A DNA stretch of 64,000 bases from Verminephrobacter eiseniae EF01-2 (GTDB lineage: Bacteria > Pseudomonadota > Gammaproteobacteria > Burkholderiales > Burkholderiaceae_C), in the NCBI RefSeq assembly GCF_000015565.1, contig NC_008786.1, positions 2,356,001 through 2,420,000 on the forward strand, given 5' to 3'. Position numbers and translations under genes: made by a program. Numbering within the stretch: the stretch's first letter is position 1; every line of letters begins with the position of its first letter. The notes beneath the pieces were generated by a model. That model searched no databases, was not told the origin of the DNA, and saw nothing but the letters and a program-made list of their open reading frames with translations. Positions 35,978 through 45,819 of the stretch are shown here, in pieces.

Positions 35978-37093
35978 ATGGATTTCGATTTTTCCGACAA
36001 CCAGGAGCAACTGCGCGATGCTGTGCGCAAGTGGGTCGACAGGGGTTACAGCTTCGAGCGCTACCGCGCCGGCGTGGCCGCTGGCGGCTTTGCGCGCCAG
36101 GCATGGAGCGAACTGGCCGGACTGGGCCTGACGGCTCTGACCGTGCCCGAAGAGTATGGCGGCCTGGGCCAGGGCGCGATAGACGCCATGGTGGTGGCCG
36201 AGGAACTCGGCCGTGGCTTGGTGCTGGAGCCGATCGCGCAGGCATTCATCGCCAGCGCCGTGCTGACCCGCAGCGCCCCGGCCGCCGTGCAATCGGCCTG
36301 GTTGCCCCGTGTGGCCAGCGGCCAAGCGCTGGTGGTGCTGGCCCAGCAGGAACGCAAAGCCCGCTACCACCTCGATGTCTGCGAGGCCAAAGCGGCGCTG
36401 GCGCAATCAGGGTATTTGCTGAGTGCCATGAAAAGCATGGTGCCAGCAGGCGACCAGGCAGACGCCTGCATCGTGCCGGCGCAGCTCGCCGGCAAGATCG
36501 CCCTGTTCCTGGTGGAGCGCACGGCCAGCGGTCTGAGCACGCAAGGCTACATCACGCAGGACGGCAGCCGCGCCGCCGAGCTACGGCTGACCCATGCCCC
36601 CGCCACCTTGATCACCACCGATGGCCTGGCCGCGCTGGAACTGGCGCTGGACACCGGCATTGCCGCCACCTGCGCCGAAGCCGTGGGCGTGATGGACAAG
36701 ACCCTGGCCGCCACCGTCGCCTACATGAACCAGCGCCGGCAGTTCGGCGTGCCGATCGCCAACTTCCAGGCGCTACGCCACCGCGTGGCCGATATGAAGA
36801 TGCACATGGAGTTGGCACGCTCGATGAGCTATTACGCCAGCCTCAAACTGGGCGCCCCTGCCGCCGAGCGCCGCGCCGCCATGGCCCGCGCCAAGGTGCA
36901 ACTGGGCCAGTCCATGCGCTTCGTGGGTCAGCAGGCCGTGCAACTGCATGGCGGCATTGGCGTGACGGACGAATACATCGTGAGCCACTATTTCAAAAAG
37001 CTCACGCAGTTGGAGATCCGCTTTGGCGATACGCTGCACCACCTGGGCGAGGTGTCAGGCCGCATGCAGGACACGGCAGGGGTGTTTGCCTGA
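35978..37093 (+). CDS. Acyl-CoA dehydrogenase, PimD-like partner subunit
   Basis: A 371-residue acyl-CoA dehydrogenase relative beginning MDFDFSDNQEQLRDAVRKWV, with LGLTALTVPEEYGGLGQG and a C-terminal VQLHGGIGVTDEYIVSHYFKK. Its central flavin region is less conserved than that of its neighbour, as usual for the small subunit of heteromeric enzymes. It lies 62 bases downstream of the partner gene. The pair probably oxidises dicarboxylyl- or branched acyl-CoA. Confidence 0.88.
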   Translation: MDFDFSDNQEQLRDAVRKWVDRGYSFERYRAGVAAGGFARQAWSELAGLGLTALTVPEEYGGLGQGAIDAMVVAEELGRGLVLEPIAQAFIASAVLTRSAPAAVQSAWLPRVASGQALVVLAQQERKARYHLDVCEAKAALAQSGYLLSAMKSMVPAGDQADACIVPAQLAGKIALFLVERTASGLSTQGYITQDGSRAAELRLTHAPATLITTDGLAALELALDTGIAATCAEAVGVMDKTLAATVAYMNQRRQFGVPIANFQALRHRVADMKMHMELARSMSYYASLKLGAPAAERRAAMARAKVQLGQSMRFVGQQAVQLHGGIGVTDEYIVSHYFKKLTQLEIRFGDTLHHLGEVSGRMQDTAGVFA

Positions 37094-37211
37094 ATGCGCG
37101 TGGCAAGGGTTTTCTGGCGAAAACCAGGATAATCCGCCACCCGCTTCGGGCCGCCAGCCGCCATCACTTGGCCAGGCCGCCTGATCTTTGCACTTGCCCA
37201 CCTTCCTGCCC

Positions 37212-38522
37212 ATGAGCGCCATCGCCCGCGACCCCAATATCAAGCACCTGATCAAAGCCCGTGGGCAGATCGCCAAGGGCGACCTGAAGAACGCCGCGCT
37301 GACGCTGAACCAGGCCAATGCACGGTGGCCGCAGGATCCGCGCGTGTTCATGCTCGGTGGCCTGATGGCAGAGAAAGCCGGCCATCTGCAAGGCGCTTTC
37401 GAGTCCTTGCGCAAGGCCGTTGCGTTGGCGCCGGACTGGGGCCCCGGTCTGCTGGAACTGGCCTTGCTGCTGGCGCGCCAGAACCAGTTTCAGGAAGCGG
37501 TGGAGATCGCCGAAAGGCTGGCCTTGCTCGAACCCGGGAACCTGCAGGTGTTGGCCGGCGTGGTGGATATCGCCCACCGCTCGGGGCACACCGCGATGGC
37601 CGTGCGCCACCTGCGCCGGGGCCTGGCGCTGGTGCCCGGCGATGTTGAACTGCGACGCCTGTTGGCGCGCGATCTGAGCGAGCAGGGCCAGCATGACGAA
37701 GCCCTGGCGCTCTGGAGCGCCTTGGTGGCAGAAAATCCGGCCGATTCCGGCTTCCTGCGGGGGCATGTGCAAGCCTGTATCGCCGCCGGCAAGCCCGCAC
37801 AGGCCCAAGAGAGCTGCACCGCCCTGCTGGCACAGGCCCCCGAAGACCCGGTCTGCCAGTACTACGCCCAACTCGCAGGCGGTCAAACCCCGGACCGGCA
37901 GCCCGCAGAACTGGTGCGCCCGCTGTTCGACGAGCTGGCCGAGTCTTACGACCAGCACATGGTGCGCAGTCTGAAATACCAACTGCCCCGGCAGGTCGCC
38001 GACAAGATCATCACCCGCCATCCCGACAAGAAGATCAATGTGCTCGATCTCGGATGTGGCACCGGTCTGCTGGGGGTTTGCCTCGGACGCCTGGACGGCT
38101 TCCTCATTGGTGTCGATCTGTCGATGAAGATGCTCGAACAGGCGGCCCGGCATCAGTTGTACGACCGTTTTCATACCGTCAACCTGCACGACGCGTTGCG
38201 TGCCACGCCGCCGGGGCTGTACCAGGTGATCGCGGCGCTGGATGTGTTCATCTACGCCGGCGAACTGTCCTTGGCGATTGCCGACGCGCACCGCATTCTG
38301 ACGGCCGATGGGCTGCTGATACTCTCTTGCGAGACCGCCAGCGAAACCGGGCCTGATCTGGTGCTGCTGCCCGCCGGGCGTTATGCGCACAAGCGCAGCC
38401 ATGTCCAGGCGCTGTGCCAGGCCGCAGGCTTTGATGCGGTGGAGATCGAAGACAGCGTGCTGCGCTACGAGAACCACCAGCCGGTGGCAGGCTTCGTGGT
38501 GACGGCGCATAAACCGGCGTGA
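37212..38522 (+). CDS. TPR-repeat protein fused to a SAM-dependent methyltransferase
   Basis: A 436-residue protein. Residues 10-225 form about six TPR-like helical pairs (for example GPGLLELALLLARQNQFQEA). From about 235 a class I methyltransferase follows (LFDELAESYDQHMVRSLKY, then the SAM loop VLDLGCGTGLLG at 277-288). The N-terminal part of the methyltransferase looks like the family annotated as NDUFAF5/BioC-like TPR methyltransferases. The target is unknown; TPR-methyltransferases often act on proteins. Confidence 0.85.
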   Translation: MSAIARDPNIKHLIKARGQIAKGDLKNAALTLNQANARWPQDPRVFMLGGLMAEKAGHLQGAFESLRKAVALAPDWGPGLLELALLLARQNQFQEAVEIAERLALLEPGNLQVLAGVVDIAHRSGHTAMAVRHLRRGLALVPGDVELRRLLARDLSEQGQHDEALALWSALVAENPADSGFLRGHVQACIAAGKPAQAQESCTALLAQAPEDPVCQYYAQLAGGQTPDRQPAELVRPLFDELAESYDQHMVRSLKYQLPRQVADKIITRHPDKKINVLDLGCGTGLLGVCLGRLDGFLIGVDLSMKMLEQAARHQLYDRFHTVNLHDALRATPPGLYQVIAALDVFIYAGELSLAIADAHRILTADGLLILSCETASETGPDLVLLPAGRYAHKRSHVQALCQAAGFDAVEIEDSVLRYENHQPVAGFVVTAHKPA

Positions 38523-38746
38523 TCGGCGGGCCACCCCTCGATGGGCCGCAGGCAGTCAGCCCAAGCCAGCGGGCGCCGAGGGGTGGCGCAGGTTCAGAGC
38601 CTTCAGGCTGCGTCGATGCCGGCACGCAAGGCCGCAGCCAGAATGGTCTGGCGCAAGCTGTCGTCGTGAGCGGGCGGGCCGGCAATGCGCGTCCCGCCAA
38701 GTGCCCCCTTTGACGCGATCGCCAAACAGCATGACCGAGCTTGGCC

Positions 38747-39304
38747 TCAGGCCAGCAAGCGCGATGATTTGGGCACATGGGCCATCAGGAACTCCATCTG
38801 ATCGGCCAGGATGCGCCGGTTGCGCAGGATGAAATCCTCCCACAGGCTGGGCACGTAAGGCGCGTACAGCAACGGCATCCGCGCCTGCTCGGGTGTGCGC
38901 GGCCCCTTGCGGTGGTTGCAGGGGCGGCAGGCGGTGACCACGTTCATCCAGTGGTCCTGCCCGTTGCGGGCAAAGGGCACGATATGTTCGCGCGTCAGGT
39001 CTTGTTCATCGAAATGTCCGCCGCAATAGGCGCAGACATTGCGGTCGCGGGCAAAGAGCTTGCCGTTGGTCAGGCCCGGCTTCAGGTCGAACGGGTTGAT
39101 GCCGGGCACGCCCTTGGTGCCGATGATGCTGTTGATGGCGATCACCGATTGCGCGCCCGTGATGGCGTTGTGGCCGCCGCGGAACCGGGCGATCTGGCCG
39201 CCCGATTCCCAGCGCACCTCGTCAGCGGCGTAATGAATCACCGCCTGCTCGAGCGAAATCCACGATTGGGGCAGTCCCTGGGAGGACAGCTTCAAGACCT
39301 TCAA
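38747..39304 (-). CDS. HNH endonuclease-domain protein
   Basis: A 185-residue protein common in Burkholderiales. The HNH core is CAYCGGHFDEQDLTREHIVP with a later CRPCNHRKG, giving the paired CxxC zinc sites and the catalytic His. I start it at the TTG at 39304 because AGGAGG lies exactly 6 bases upstream and the family begins MKVLKLS. The function is not established; the domain can nick or cut DNA. It is divergent from ribF. The 224-bp convergent gap before it holds only a weak coding trace. Confidence 0.85.
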   Translation of the reverse strand: MKVLKLSSQGLPQSWISLEQAVIHYAADEVRWESGGQIARFRGGHNAITGAQSVIAINSIIGTKGVPGINPFDLKPGLTNGKLFARDRNVCAYCGGHFDEQDLTREHIVPFARNGQDHWMNVVTACRPCNHRKGPRTPEQARMPLLYAPYVPSLWEDFILRNRRILADQMEFLMAHVPKSSRLLA

Positions 39305-39469
39305 AACACGCCTCCTGGAGCGCAGGGATGCAAGGGTTTGGAACGGCGGGTGTTGCGCGCACGGCCTGCGCCGACCGTGCGTGGGTCGCAATATACTCCG
39401 TTTTCATTACAAACTGGCGTCTGCGCTTGATGCACCTTCGCATTCTGCTATCAAAAAGATAACAAACCG

Positions 39470-40519
39470 ATGAAAATCTTCCGTGGATTCCACCACCCGG
39501 GCATCGCTGGCGCCTGTGCGCTGACCATAGGCAACTTCGATGGCGTGCACCGGGGCCACCAGGCCATGCTGGCCCTGCTGAACAACGAGGCTGCGCACCG
39601 GGGGGTGGACAGTTGCGTGCTCACGTTCGAGCCCCACCCCCGCGACTACTTTGCCGGCGTCCGGCACAAGCCCGAACTGGCCCCGGCCCGCATCGGCGCC
39701 CTGCGCGACAAACTCACCGAGCTCGAGCGCTGCGGCGTGCAGCAGACCGTGGTGCTGCCTTTTGACGCAGCGCTGGCCGCGCAATCACCCGAGGACTTCA
39801 TCGAAGAAGTGCTGGTGCGCGGTCTGGGCGTCCGCTATGTCCTGGTGGGCGACGACTTCCGCTTTGGCCGCCAACGCGCCGGCGACTACGCCATGCTCGA
39901 CGCCGCCGGACAGGCCCGGGGCTTTGACGTGGCGCGCATGAACAGCTACGAGGTGCATGGCCTGCGCGTATCGAGTTCCGCCGTGCGGCAGGCCCTGGCC
40001 CAGGGCGACATGCCAGCGGCAGCGCGCCTGCTCGGGCGCCCTTACGCCATCTCCGGCCATGTGGTGCATGGCCGCAAGCTCGGGCGCGAACTGGGCGCCG
40101 CCCGAGCCGGTGCCGGCAACGGCTTTCGCACCCTGAACCTGCGCTTTTCCCACTGGAAGCCCGCTGCCAGCGGCATTTTTGCGGTGCTGGTGCACGGGCT
40201 CGGTGGCGCCCCCCTGCCGGGAGTGGCCAACCTGGGCGTGCGCCCATCGCTGGACCCGCAGGACGTGAACGGCGGTCGCGTGCTGCTGGAAACCCATTGC
40301 CTGCAATGGCCCGCCGACCTCGGGCTGGAAGGGGCCTACGGTAAAATCGTGCGCGTGGAACTACTGCACAAACTGCACGACGAATTGAAGTACGACGGCC
40401 TCGATGCCTTGACGGCGGGCATTGCCAAAGACTGCGCCGATGCACGCGCCTGGTTTGCGGCGGGCCAGGCCCCGGCACACACCGCCACCCGGCGCCCAGC
40501 CGCGCGCGACCGAATTTGA
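39470..40519 (+). CDS. ribF: Bifunctional riboflavin kinase / FMN adenylyltransferase
   Basis: A 349-residue enzyme making FMN and FAD from riboflavin. The adenylyltransferase domain has [26 protein letters not shown] and [10 protein letters not shown]. The kinase domain starts near residue 190 with [14 protein letters not shown]. The usual PTAN kinase motif is replaced by an insertion ending in GFRTLNL. The gene precedes ileS and lspA, a common proteobacterial order. Confidence 0.95.
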   Translation: MKIFRGFHHPGIAGACALTIGNFDGVHRGHQAMLALLNNEAAHRGVDSCVLTFEPHPRDYFAGVRHKPELAPARIGALRDKLTELERCGVQQTVVLPFDAALAAQSPEDFIEEVLVRGLGVRYVLVGDDFRFGRQRAGDYAMLDAAGQARGFDVARMNSYEVHGLRVSSSAVRQALAQGDMPAAARLLGRPYAISGHVVHGRKLGRELGAARAGAGNGFRTLNLRFSHWKPAASGIFAVLVHGLGGAPLPGVANLGVRPSLDPQDVNGGRVLLETHCLQWPADLGLEGAYGKIVRVELLHKLHDELKYDGLDALTAGIAKDCADARAWFAAGQAPAHTATRRPAARDRI

Positions 40520-40602
40520 GGCGGTGGCCCAGCCACCGCGCCCCGAATGCGTACTCCGTTCCGGGCGCGCGCCCGGATTGCCCCGTTTCCAAGGTCCTTC
40601 CC

Positions 40603-43440
40603 ATGTCTGACAACGCCAGCGCCACCGACTACCGCAGCACCCTGAACCTGCCCGACACCCCTTTCCCGATGCGCGGCGATCTGCCCCGGCGCGAGCCGGG
40701 CTGGGTCGAGGAGTGGAACGAAAAAGGCATCTACCAGCGCCTGCGCGACGCCCGCCGGGGCGCACCCAAGTTCATCTTGCACGACGGCCCGCCCTACGCC
40801 AACGGCCAGATCCACATGGGCCACGCGGTCAACAAAATCCTGAAAGACATGATCACCAAAGCGCGCCAGCTCGAAGGCTTCGACGCGCTCTATGTGCCCG
40901 GCTGGGACTGCCATGGCCTGCCGATCGAAAACGCCATCGAAAAAATGCACGGCCGCCAGCTCTCGCGCGACGACATGCAGACCAAGAGCCGCGCCTACGC
41001 CACCGTGCAGATCGCGCAGCAAATGGCCGACTTTCAGCGCCTGGGCGTGCTCGGCGCATGGGACAACCCCTACAAGACCATGAACTACGCCAACGAAGCC
41101 GGCGAGATCCGCGCCTTCAAGCGCGTGATCGAGCGCGGCTTCTTGTACCGGGGCCTCAAGCCCGTGCACTGGTGCTTCGACTGTGGCAGTTCGCTGGCCG
41201 AATTCGAGATCGAATATGCCGACAAGCACAGCAGCACGCTCGACGTGGCCTTCAAGGCGCACGAGAGCGCCAGGCTGGCGGCGGCGTTCGGCCTGCCGGC
41301 TTTGGCCAAGGATGCCTTCGCGCTCGTCTGGACCACCACCGCCTGGACCATCCCCGCCAACCAGGCGCTGAACCTGAACCCCGCGATCAGCTACGCGCTG
41401 GTCGATGCCGGCGAACGCATCTTGCTCGTGGCCGAGTCGCTGGTGGCCGGGTGCCTCGAACGCTATGGCCTGGCCGGCAGCGTGATCGCCACCACCCTGG
41501 GCAAAAACCTCGCCGGCCTGCCATTCGAGCACCCGCTGCATGACGTGGACGCGGGCTACCGGCGCCTGGCACCGGTGTACCTGGCGGACTACGCCACGGC
41601 CGACGACGGCACCGGCATCGTGCACTGTGCGCCGGCCTATGGCCTGGAAGACTTCCACTCCTGCCGCGCGCAGGGCATGGCGCTCGCCGACATCCTGAAC
41701 CCCGTGCAGGGCAACGGCAGCTACGCAGCCGAGTTCCCGCTGTTCGGCGGCCAGCCGATCTGGCAGGCCGTGCCGCTGATCATCGAGGCGCTGCGCGGCG
41801 CCGGCCGCCTGCTGGCCACCTGCGACATCAGCCACAGCTACCCGCATTGCTGGCGCCACAAGACGCCCGTGATCTACCGCGCCGCAGCGCAATGGTTTGT
41901 GCGCATGGACGAAGGCGAGGGCGTGTTCACCAAGGACAAGGCCGACAAGACACTGCGCCAGATCGCGCTCCAGGCCATAGAGCACACCCGCTTCTACCCC
42001 GAAAACGGCAAAGCCCGGCTGCACGACATGATTGCCAGCCGGCCCGACTGGTGCATCTCGCGCCAGCGCAGTTGGGGCGTGCCGATCCCGTTCTTTCTGC
42101 ACCAGGACTCGGGCGAACTGCACCCGCGCACGATGGAAATCCTGGACCAGGCCGCCAGCATCGTCGAGCAAGGCGGCATCGAAGCCTGGAGCCGCGTGAC
42201 GGCGCAAGACATCCTGGGCGCCGAGGACGCGCAGCACTACACCAAGAGCACCGACATCCTCGAAGTGTGGTTCGACTCGGGCTCGTCCTTCAGCCATGTG
42301 CTGCGCGGCACGCACCCGGATGTGCGCCACGACAGCGGCCCGGAGGCCGACCTGTACCTGGAAGGCCATGACCAACACCGTGGCTGGTTCCACAGCTCGC
42401 TGCTGCTGGCCAGCGCCCTGCAAGGCCGCGCGCCTTACCGCGGTCTGCTCACGCACGGATTCACCGTCGACAGCCAAGGCCGCAAGATGAGCAAATCGCT
42501 GGGCAACGGCATCGAGCCGCAGGAGATCAACCAGCGGCTGGGCGCAGAAATCATCCGCCTGTGGGTGGCCGCCAGCGACTACTCGGGCGACATCGCGGGC
42601 GACGAGAAAATCCTCGCGCGCGTGGTCGACGCCTACCGCCGAATCCGCAACACGCTGCGCTTTTTGCTCGCCAACGTCAGCGACTTCGAGCCGGCCCAAG
42701 ACAGCGTGCCGTTCGGGCAGATGCTGGAGATCGACCGCTACGCGCTCACCCGCGCCGCCGAACTCCAGGCCGAGGTGCTGGCGCACTACGAAATCTACGA
42801 ATTCCACCCCGTGGTCGCCAAACTGCAACTGTATTGCTCGGAAGACCTGGGCGGCTTTTATCTCGACGCGCTCAAGGACCGCCTGTACACCACGGCGCCC
42901 AAGAGCCTGGCGCGCCGCAGCGCCCAGACCGCGCTGCACCGGATCACACACGCCATGCTGCGCTGGATGGCGCCATTCCTGTCCTTCACGGCCGAAGAAG
43001 CCTGGAAACTGTTCGGCGGCTCCGACTCCATCTTCCTGGAAACCTACGGCACCATCGCCGCAGCCGATGCAGGGCTGCTGGCCAAATGGGCGCGCATCCG
43101 CCAGATCCGCGATGCAGTGAACAAGGAAATCGAAGTCCTGCGCGCCAACGGCCAGGTCGGCTCATCGCTGCAAGCCAGGCTCAGACTGAGCGCAGCACCC
43201 GAAGACCACGCGCTGCTGGCCAGCCTGGGCGCAGACCTCCAGTTCGTATTCATCACATCCGCCGTCGAACTGCTCGCCGGAGACGATTTGCAGATCAGCG
43301 TCCGGCCCAGCACAGACAGCAAATGCGCACGCTGCTGGCATTACCGCAGCGACATCGGCCAAGACAGCGCCCACCCCAGGCTCTGCGGCCGCTGCATCAG
43401 CAACCTGTACGGCTCCGGCGAGCATCGGGAGCATGCCTGA
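40603..43440 (+). CDS. ileS: Isoleucyl-tRNA synthetase
   Basis: A 945-residue class I aminoacyl-tRNA synthetase of the usual length. The HIGH motif is [15 protein letters not shown], the KMSKS motif is [11 protein letters not shown], and the C-terminal zinc finger is [13 protein letters not shown] with the second pair CGRC. The long editing domain lies between. The ATG at 40603 is chosen over an in-frame upstream start. The stop overlaps the lspA start (ATGA-type, A at 43440). Confidence 0.98.
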   Translation: MSDNASATDYRSTLNLPDTPFPMRGDLPRREPGWVEEWNEKGIYQRLRDARRGAPKFILHDGPPYANGQIHMGHAVNKILKDMITKARQLEGFDALYVPGWDCHGLPIENAIEKMHGRQLSRDDMQTKSRAYATVQIAQQMADFQRLGVLGAWDNPYKTMNYANEAGEIRAFKRVIERGFLYRGLKPVHWCFDCGSSLAEFEIEYADKHSSTLDVAFKAHESARLAAAFGLPALAKDAFALVWTTTAWTIPANQALNLNPAISYALVDAGERILLVAESLVAGCLERYGLAGSVIATTLGKNLAGLPFEHPLHDVDAGYRRLAPVYLADYATADDGTGIVHCAPAYGLEDFHSCRAQGMALADILNPVQGNGSYAAEFPLFGGQPIWQAVPLIIEALRGAGRLLATCDISHSYPHCWRHKTPVIYRAAAQWFVRMDEGEGVFTKDKADKTLRQIALQAIEHTRFYPENGKARLHDMIASRPDWCISRQRSWGVPIPFFLHQDSGELHPRTMEILDQAASIVEQGGIEAWSRVTAQDILGAEDAQHYTKSTDILEVWFDSGSSFSHVLRGTHPDVRHDSGPEADLYLEGHDQHRGWFHSSLLLASALQGRAPYRGLLTHGFTVDSQGRKMSKSLGNGIEPQEINQRLGAEIIRLWVAASDYSGDIAGDEKILARVVDAYRRIRNTLRFLLANVSDFEPAQDSVPFGQMLEIDRYALTRAAELQAEVLAHYEIYEFHPVVAKLQLYCSEDLGGFYLDALKDRLYTTAPKSLARRSAQTALHRITHAMLRWMAPFLSFTAEEAWKLFGGSDSIFLETYGTIAAADAGLLAKWARIRQIRDAVNKEIEVLRANGQVGSSLQARLRLSAAPEDHALLASLGADLQFVFITSAVELLAGDDLQISVRPSTDSKCARCWHYRSDIGQDSAHPRLCGRCISNLYGSGEHREHA

Positions 43441-43943
43441 TGCCGCGCACATCGCTGGCCGGGCGTAGCGGCGCAAGCATGCGGCCTTGGCTGATCTGGG
43501 CGCTGCTCATCCTGATCGCCGACCAGACCACCAAGGCGCTGATCCTGGGCAACTACCAACTGGGCGACGCCAGCACCGTCACCGGCTTCTTCAACATCGT
43601 GCGGGCGCACAACACCGGGGCCGCGTTCTCGTTCCTGTCGAACGCAGGCGGCTGGCAGCGCTGGCTGTTCACCGGCATCGGCGTTGCCGCCGCGATCTTC
43701 ATCCTGTGGCAACTGCACGCCCATCCGGGACAAAAGCTGTTCAGCCTCGCGCTGTCGAGCATCCTCGGCGGCGCCGTCGGAAACGTGATCGACCGGCTCA
43801 TGCGCGGCTACGTGGTCGATTTTCTGCAATGGCACTACGCCGGCTGGTATTTCCCCTCCTTCAACCTCGCCGACGCCGCCATCACCATGGGGGCCGCCTG
43901 CCTTGTCCTGGATGAGTTGCTGAGGGTGCGGGGCCAGCGCTGA
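43440..43943 (+). CDS. lspA: Lipoprotein signal peptidase (signal peptidase II)
   Basis: A 167-residue inner-membrane aspartic protease that removes signal peptides from prolipoproteins. Four membrane helices are visible, with the motifs [21 protein letters not shown], and the catalytic Asp residues in [15 protein letters not shown] and [11 protein letters not shown]. It overlaps the last base of the ileS stop and is translationally coupled to it. Confidence 0.97.
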   Translation: MPRTSLAGRSGASMRPWLIWALLILIADQTTKALILGNYQLGDASTVTGFFNIVRAHNTGAAFSFLSNAGGWQRWLFTGIGVAAAIFILWQLHAHPGQKLFSLALSSILGGAVGNVIDRLMRGYVVDFLQWHYAGWYFPSFNLADAAITMGAACLVLDELLRVRGQR

Positions 43944-43973
43944 TCTGCTGCGGGCAGTGGTTGGATGGATGGT

Positions 43974-44001
43974 GGGGTGGTGGGGTGGTGGGGTGGTGGG
44001 G
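43974..44001 (+). repeat. GGGGTGGT tandem repeat, G-quadruplex motif
   Basis: Four runs of GGGG (43974-43977, 43982-43985, 43990-43993, 43998-44001), each separated by TGGT, form a perfect 8-bp tandem repeat. The regular four-run pattern fits a G-quadruplex on the plus strand. It lies in the 138-bp gap between lspA and the AtuA-like gene. Confidence 0.8.
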
Positions 44002-44081
44002 ACGACCCTCCCTGAGCCGGCAGGGTCGTCGCCCCGGTGGACCCGGCAAGCAATACAACGGCGATGAAAGGAGACAGGGAA

Positions 44082-45437
44082 ATGAACCAGACCTTGCGTA
44101 TCGGCTCCGGCGCCGCTTGGTGGGGCGACCGGGTCGAGCCGGCTGCGCTGAATGCCGAACACGGCGCGCTCGACTATCTGTGTTTCGAGACGATGGCCGA
44201 AGCCACGGTATCGGCCGCGCAGGTGCGGCTGCGGCGCGACAGCAGTTTTGCCGGCTATGACACCTACCTCGACGAGCGCATGCGCGCAGTGCTGCCCGCC
44301 TGTATGCGCCATGGCACGCGCATCATCTCCAACCAGGGCTGGATCAATCCGACCGGCGCCGCCGAGCGCATCGTGCAACTGCTGCGCGATGCAGGCCAGC
44401 ATGGGGTGAGGGTGGCGGCGGTCTGCGGCAGCCTGATCACCGATCGCGTGCTGGAACTGGCCGACCGCGTGCTGGAAAACGGCGCGCCCGTGCGCTCGCT
44501 CGCGCCCGATCTGATCAGTGCCGAGGTCTACCTGGGCGCCGAGCCTATCGTCGCCGCCTTGCGCGCAGGCGCGCAGATCGTGGTCACCGGCCGCGTTGCC
44601 GACCCGTCGATCTTCCTGGCGCCGATGATGCATGGGTTCGGCTGGGATCCGCTGGACCACGAGCGCGTTGGCGCCGGCAGCGCCATCGGCCATCTGCTGG
44701 AATGCGGCGCCCAGGTGACCGGTGGCTACTTCTGCGACCCCGGCTTCAAGGAACTGCCCGAACCCTGGAACTTCGCCTTCCCGATTGCCGAGGTGCAATC
44801 CGATGGCACGGCGGTGATCACCAAGGTCGCGGGCAGTGGCGGCGGCGTCACGCTACAGACGGTCAAGGAGCAGATGCTGTACGAGGTGCATGACCCGGCC
44901 AACTACCTGACACCGGATGTGGTGGTCGATTTCACGCAGGCCCGGCTCGAGCAGATCGGCCCCGACCGCGTGCGCGTGACCGGGCTCACCGGCAAGCCGC
45001 GCACGCCAACGCTGAAGGTGACCATAGGCTGTGCCGAGGGCTTCATCGGCGAGGACATGTTCTTTTATGCCGGCCCCGGCGCGCTGCGCCGCGCCCAATG
45101 GGCCAGGAAGATCCTCCAGGAGCGCTTCAGGATCGTGCAACTGCAGGCCGAGGAGCTCCGTATCGACTTCCTCGGTCTGAATGCGATCCACGGCGCGGCC
45201 ACACCCGCTGATGCCGTCGAGCCTTACGAGGTCGCGGTGCGCGTGGCGGCCCGCACCAAGACCCGCGCAGAGGCCGCCAAAGTGGGCCGCGAGGTCGATG
45301 GCATGGCGGTGTCGGGTATTGCGCACACGGGCAAGCGCGTGCCGCACCAGGAGCGCTGGCGCGAGGTGATAGGTCTGTGGTCGGCGCTGGTGCCGCGCGA
45401 GGCGGTGCCAGCCCATATCTGCTACTTCGAAAGCTGA
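44082..45437 (+). CDS. AtuA-like protein (acyclic terpene utilisation family, DUF1446)
   Basis: A 451-residue protein of the AtuA family. Motifs include CFETMAEATVSAAQ, ACMRHGTRIISNQGWINPTGAA, GAQIVVTGRVADPSIFLAPM and HLLECGAQVTGGYFCDPGFK. AAAGGAG precedes the ATG at 44082 by 8 bases, which makes it better than the ATG at 44064 upstream. AtuA is required for citronellol/geraniol breakdown in Pseudomonas, but the reaction is unclear. Here only the large domain is present and the small domain is the next gene. The nearby Bug receptor suggests an organic acid substrate. Confidence 0.82.
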   Translation: MNQTLRIGSGAAWWGDRVEPAALNAEHGALDYLCFETMAEATVSAAQVRLRRDSSFAGYDTYLDERMRAVLPACMRHGTRIISNQGWINPTGAAERIVQLLRDAGQHGVRVAAVCGSLITDRVLELADRVLENGAPVRSLAPDLISAEVYLGAEPIVAALRAGAQIVVTGRVADPSIFLAPMMHGFGWDPLDHERVGAGSAIGHLLECGAQVTGGYFCDPGFKELPEPWNFAFPIAEVQSDGTAVITKVAGSGGGVTLQTVKEQMLYEVHDPANYLTPDVVVDFTQARLEQIGPDRVRVTGLTGKPRTPTLKVTIGCAEGFIGEDMFFYAGPGALRRAQWARKILQERFRIVQLQAEELRIDFLGLNAIHGAATPADAVEPYEVAVRVAARTKTRAEAAKVGREVDGMAVSGIAHTGKRVPHQERWREVIGLWSALVPREAVPAHICYFES

Positions 45438-45447
45438 AGAGGTCACG

Positions 45448-45819
45448 ATGAAAGTCCAACTGCAGCATCTGGCGCATGCCCGCTCGGGCGACAAAGGCGA
45501 TATCGCCAACATCGCGGTCTTCGCCTACGAACCGGAGTTCTACCCGCTGTTGAAGGCGCAATTGACCGCCGAACGCTTCAAGGCTTTCTACCAGGGAGCG
45601 ATCACCGGCCAGGTGCTGCGCTACGAGGTCGACAACCTCGATGCGCTGAACTTCGTCTGCCACGGCGCGCTCGGCGGCGGCGTCTCGCGCAGCCTGTGCC
45701 TGGACAACTACGGCAAAGCGCTCTCGGCCGCTGTGCTGGGCTTTGAGGTCGCGCTGCCCGAGGCATGGTTTGACAAACTGCGCGGCAGGCATCTTTTAAC
45801 CCGGCAGGAGCGGCCATGA
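45448..45819 (+). CDS. AtuA-associated small protein (separate C-terminal domain)
   Basis: A 123-residue protein with the characteristic LAHARSGDKGDIANIAVFAY stretch near its N-terminus and NFVCHGALGGGVSRSLCLDNYGKAL later. In some homologues this domain is the C-terminus of AtuA itself. It starts 10 bases after the AtuA-like stop, with GAGG upstream, and overlaps the next gene by 4 bases. Confidence 0.82.
   Translation: MKVQLQHLAHARSGDKGDIANIAVFAYEPEFYPLLKAQLTAERFKAFYQGAITGQVLRYEVDNLDALNFVCHGALGGGVSRSLCLDNYGKALSAAVLGFEVALPEAWFDKLRGRHLLTRQERP

Noticed and set aside
38603..38716. A short minus-strand stretch reading GGTRIAGPPAHDDSLRQTIL then AAALRAGIDAA before a stop, between the methyltransferase and HNH genes.
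   Set aside because: It could be the tail of a lost gene, but it is too short, lacks a start and matches nothing I recognise.
40336..42951. An 871-codon minus-strand open frame.
   Set aside because: It is antisense to ileS and the end of ribF; a composition artefact of GC-rich coding DNA.
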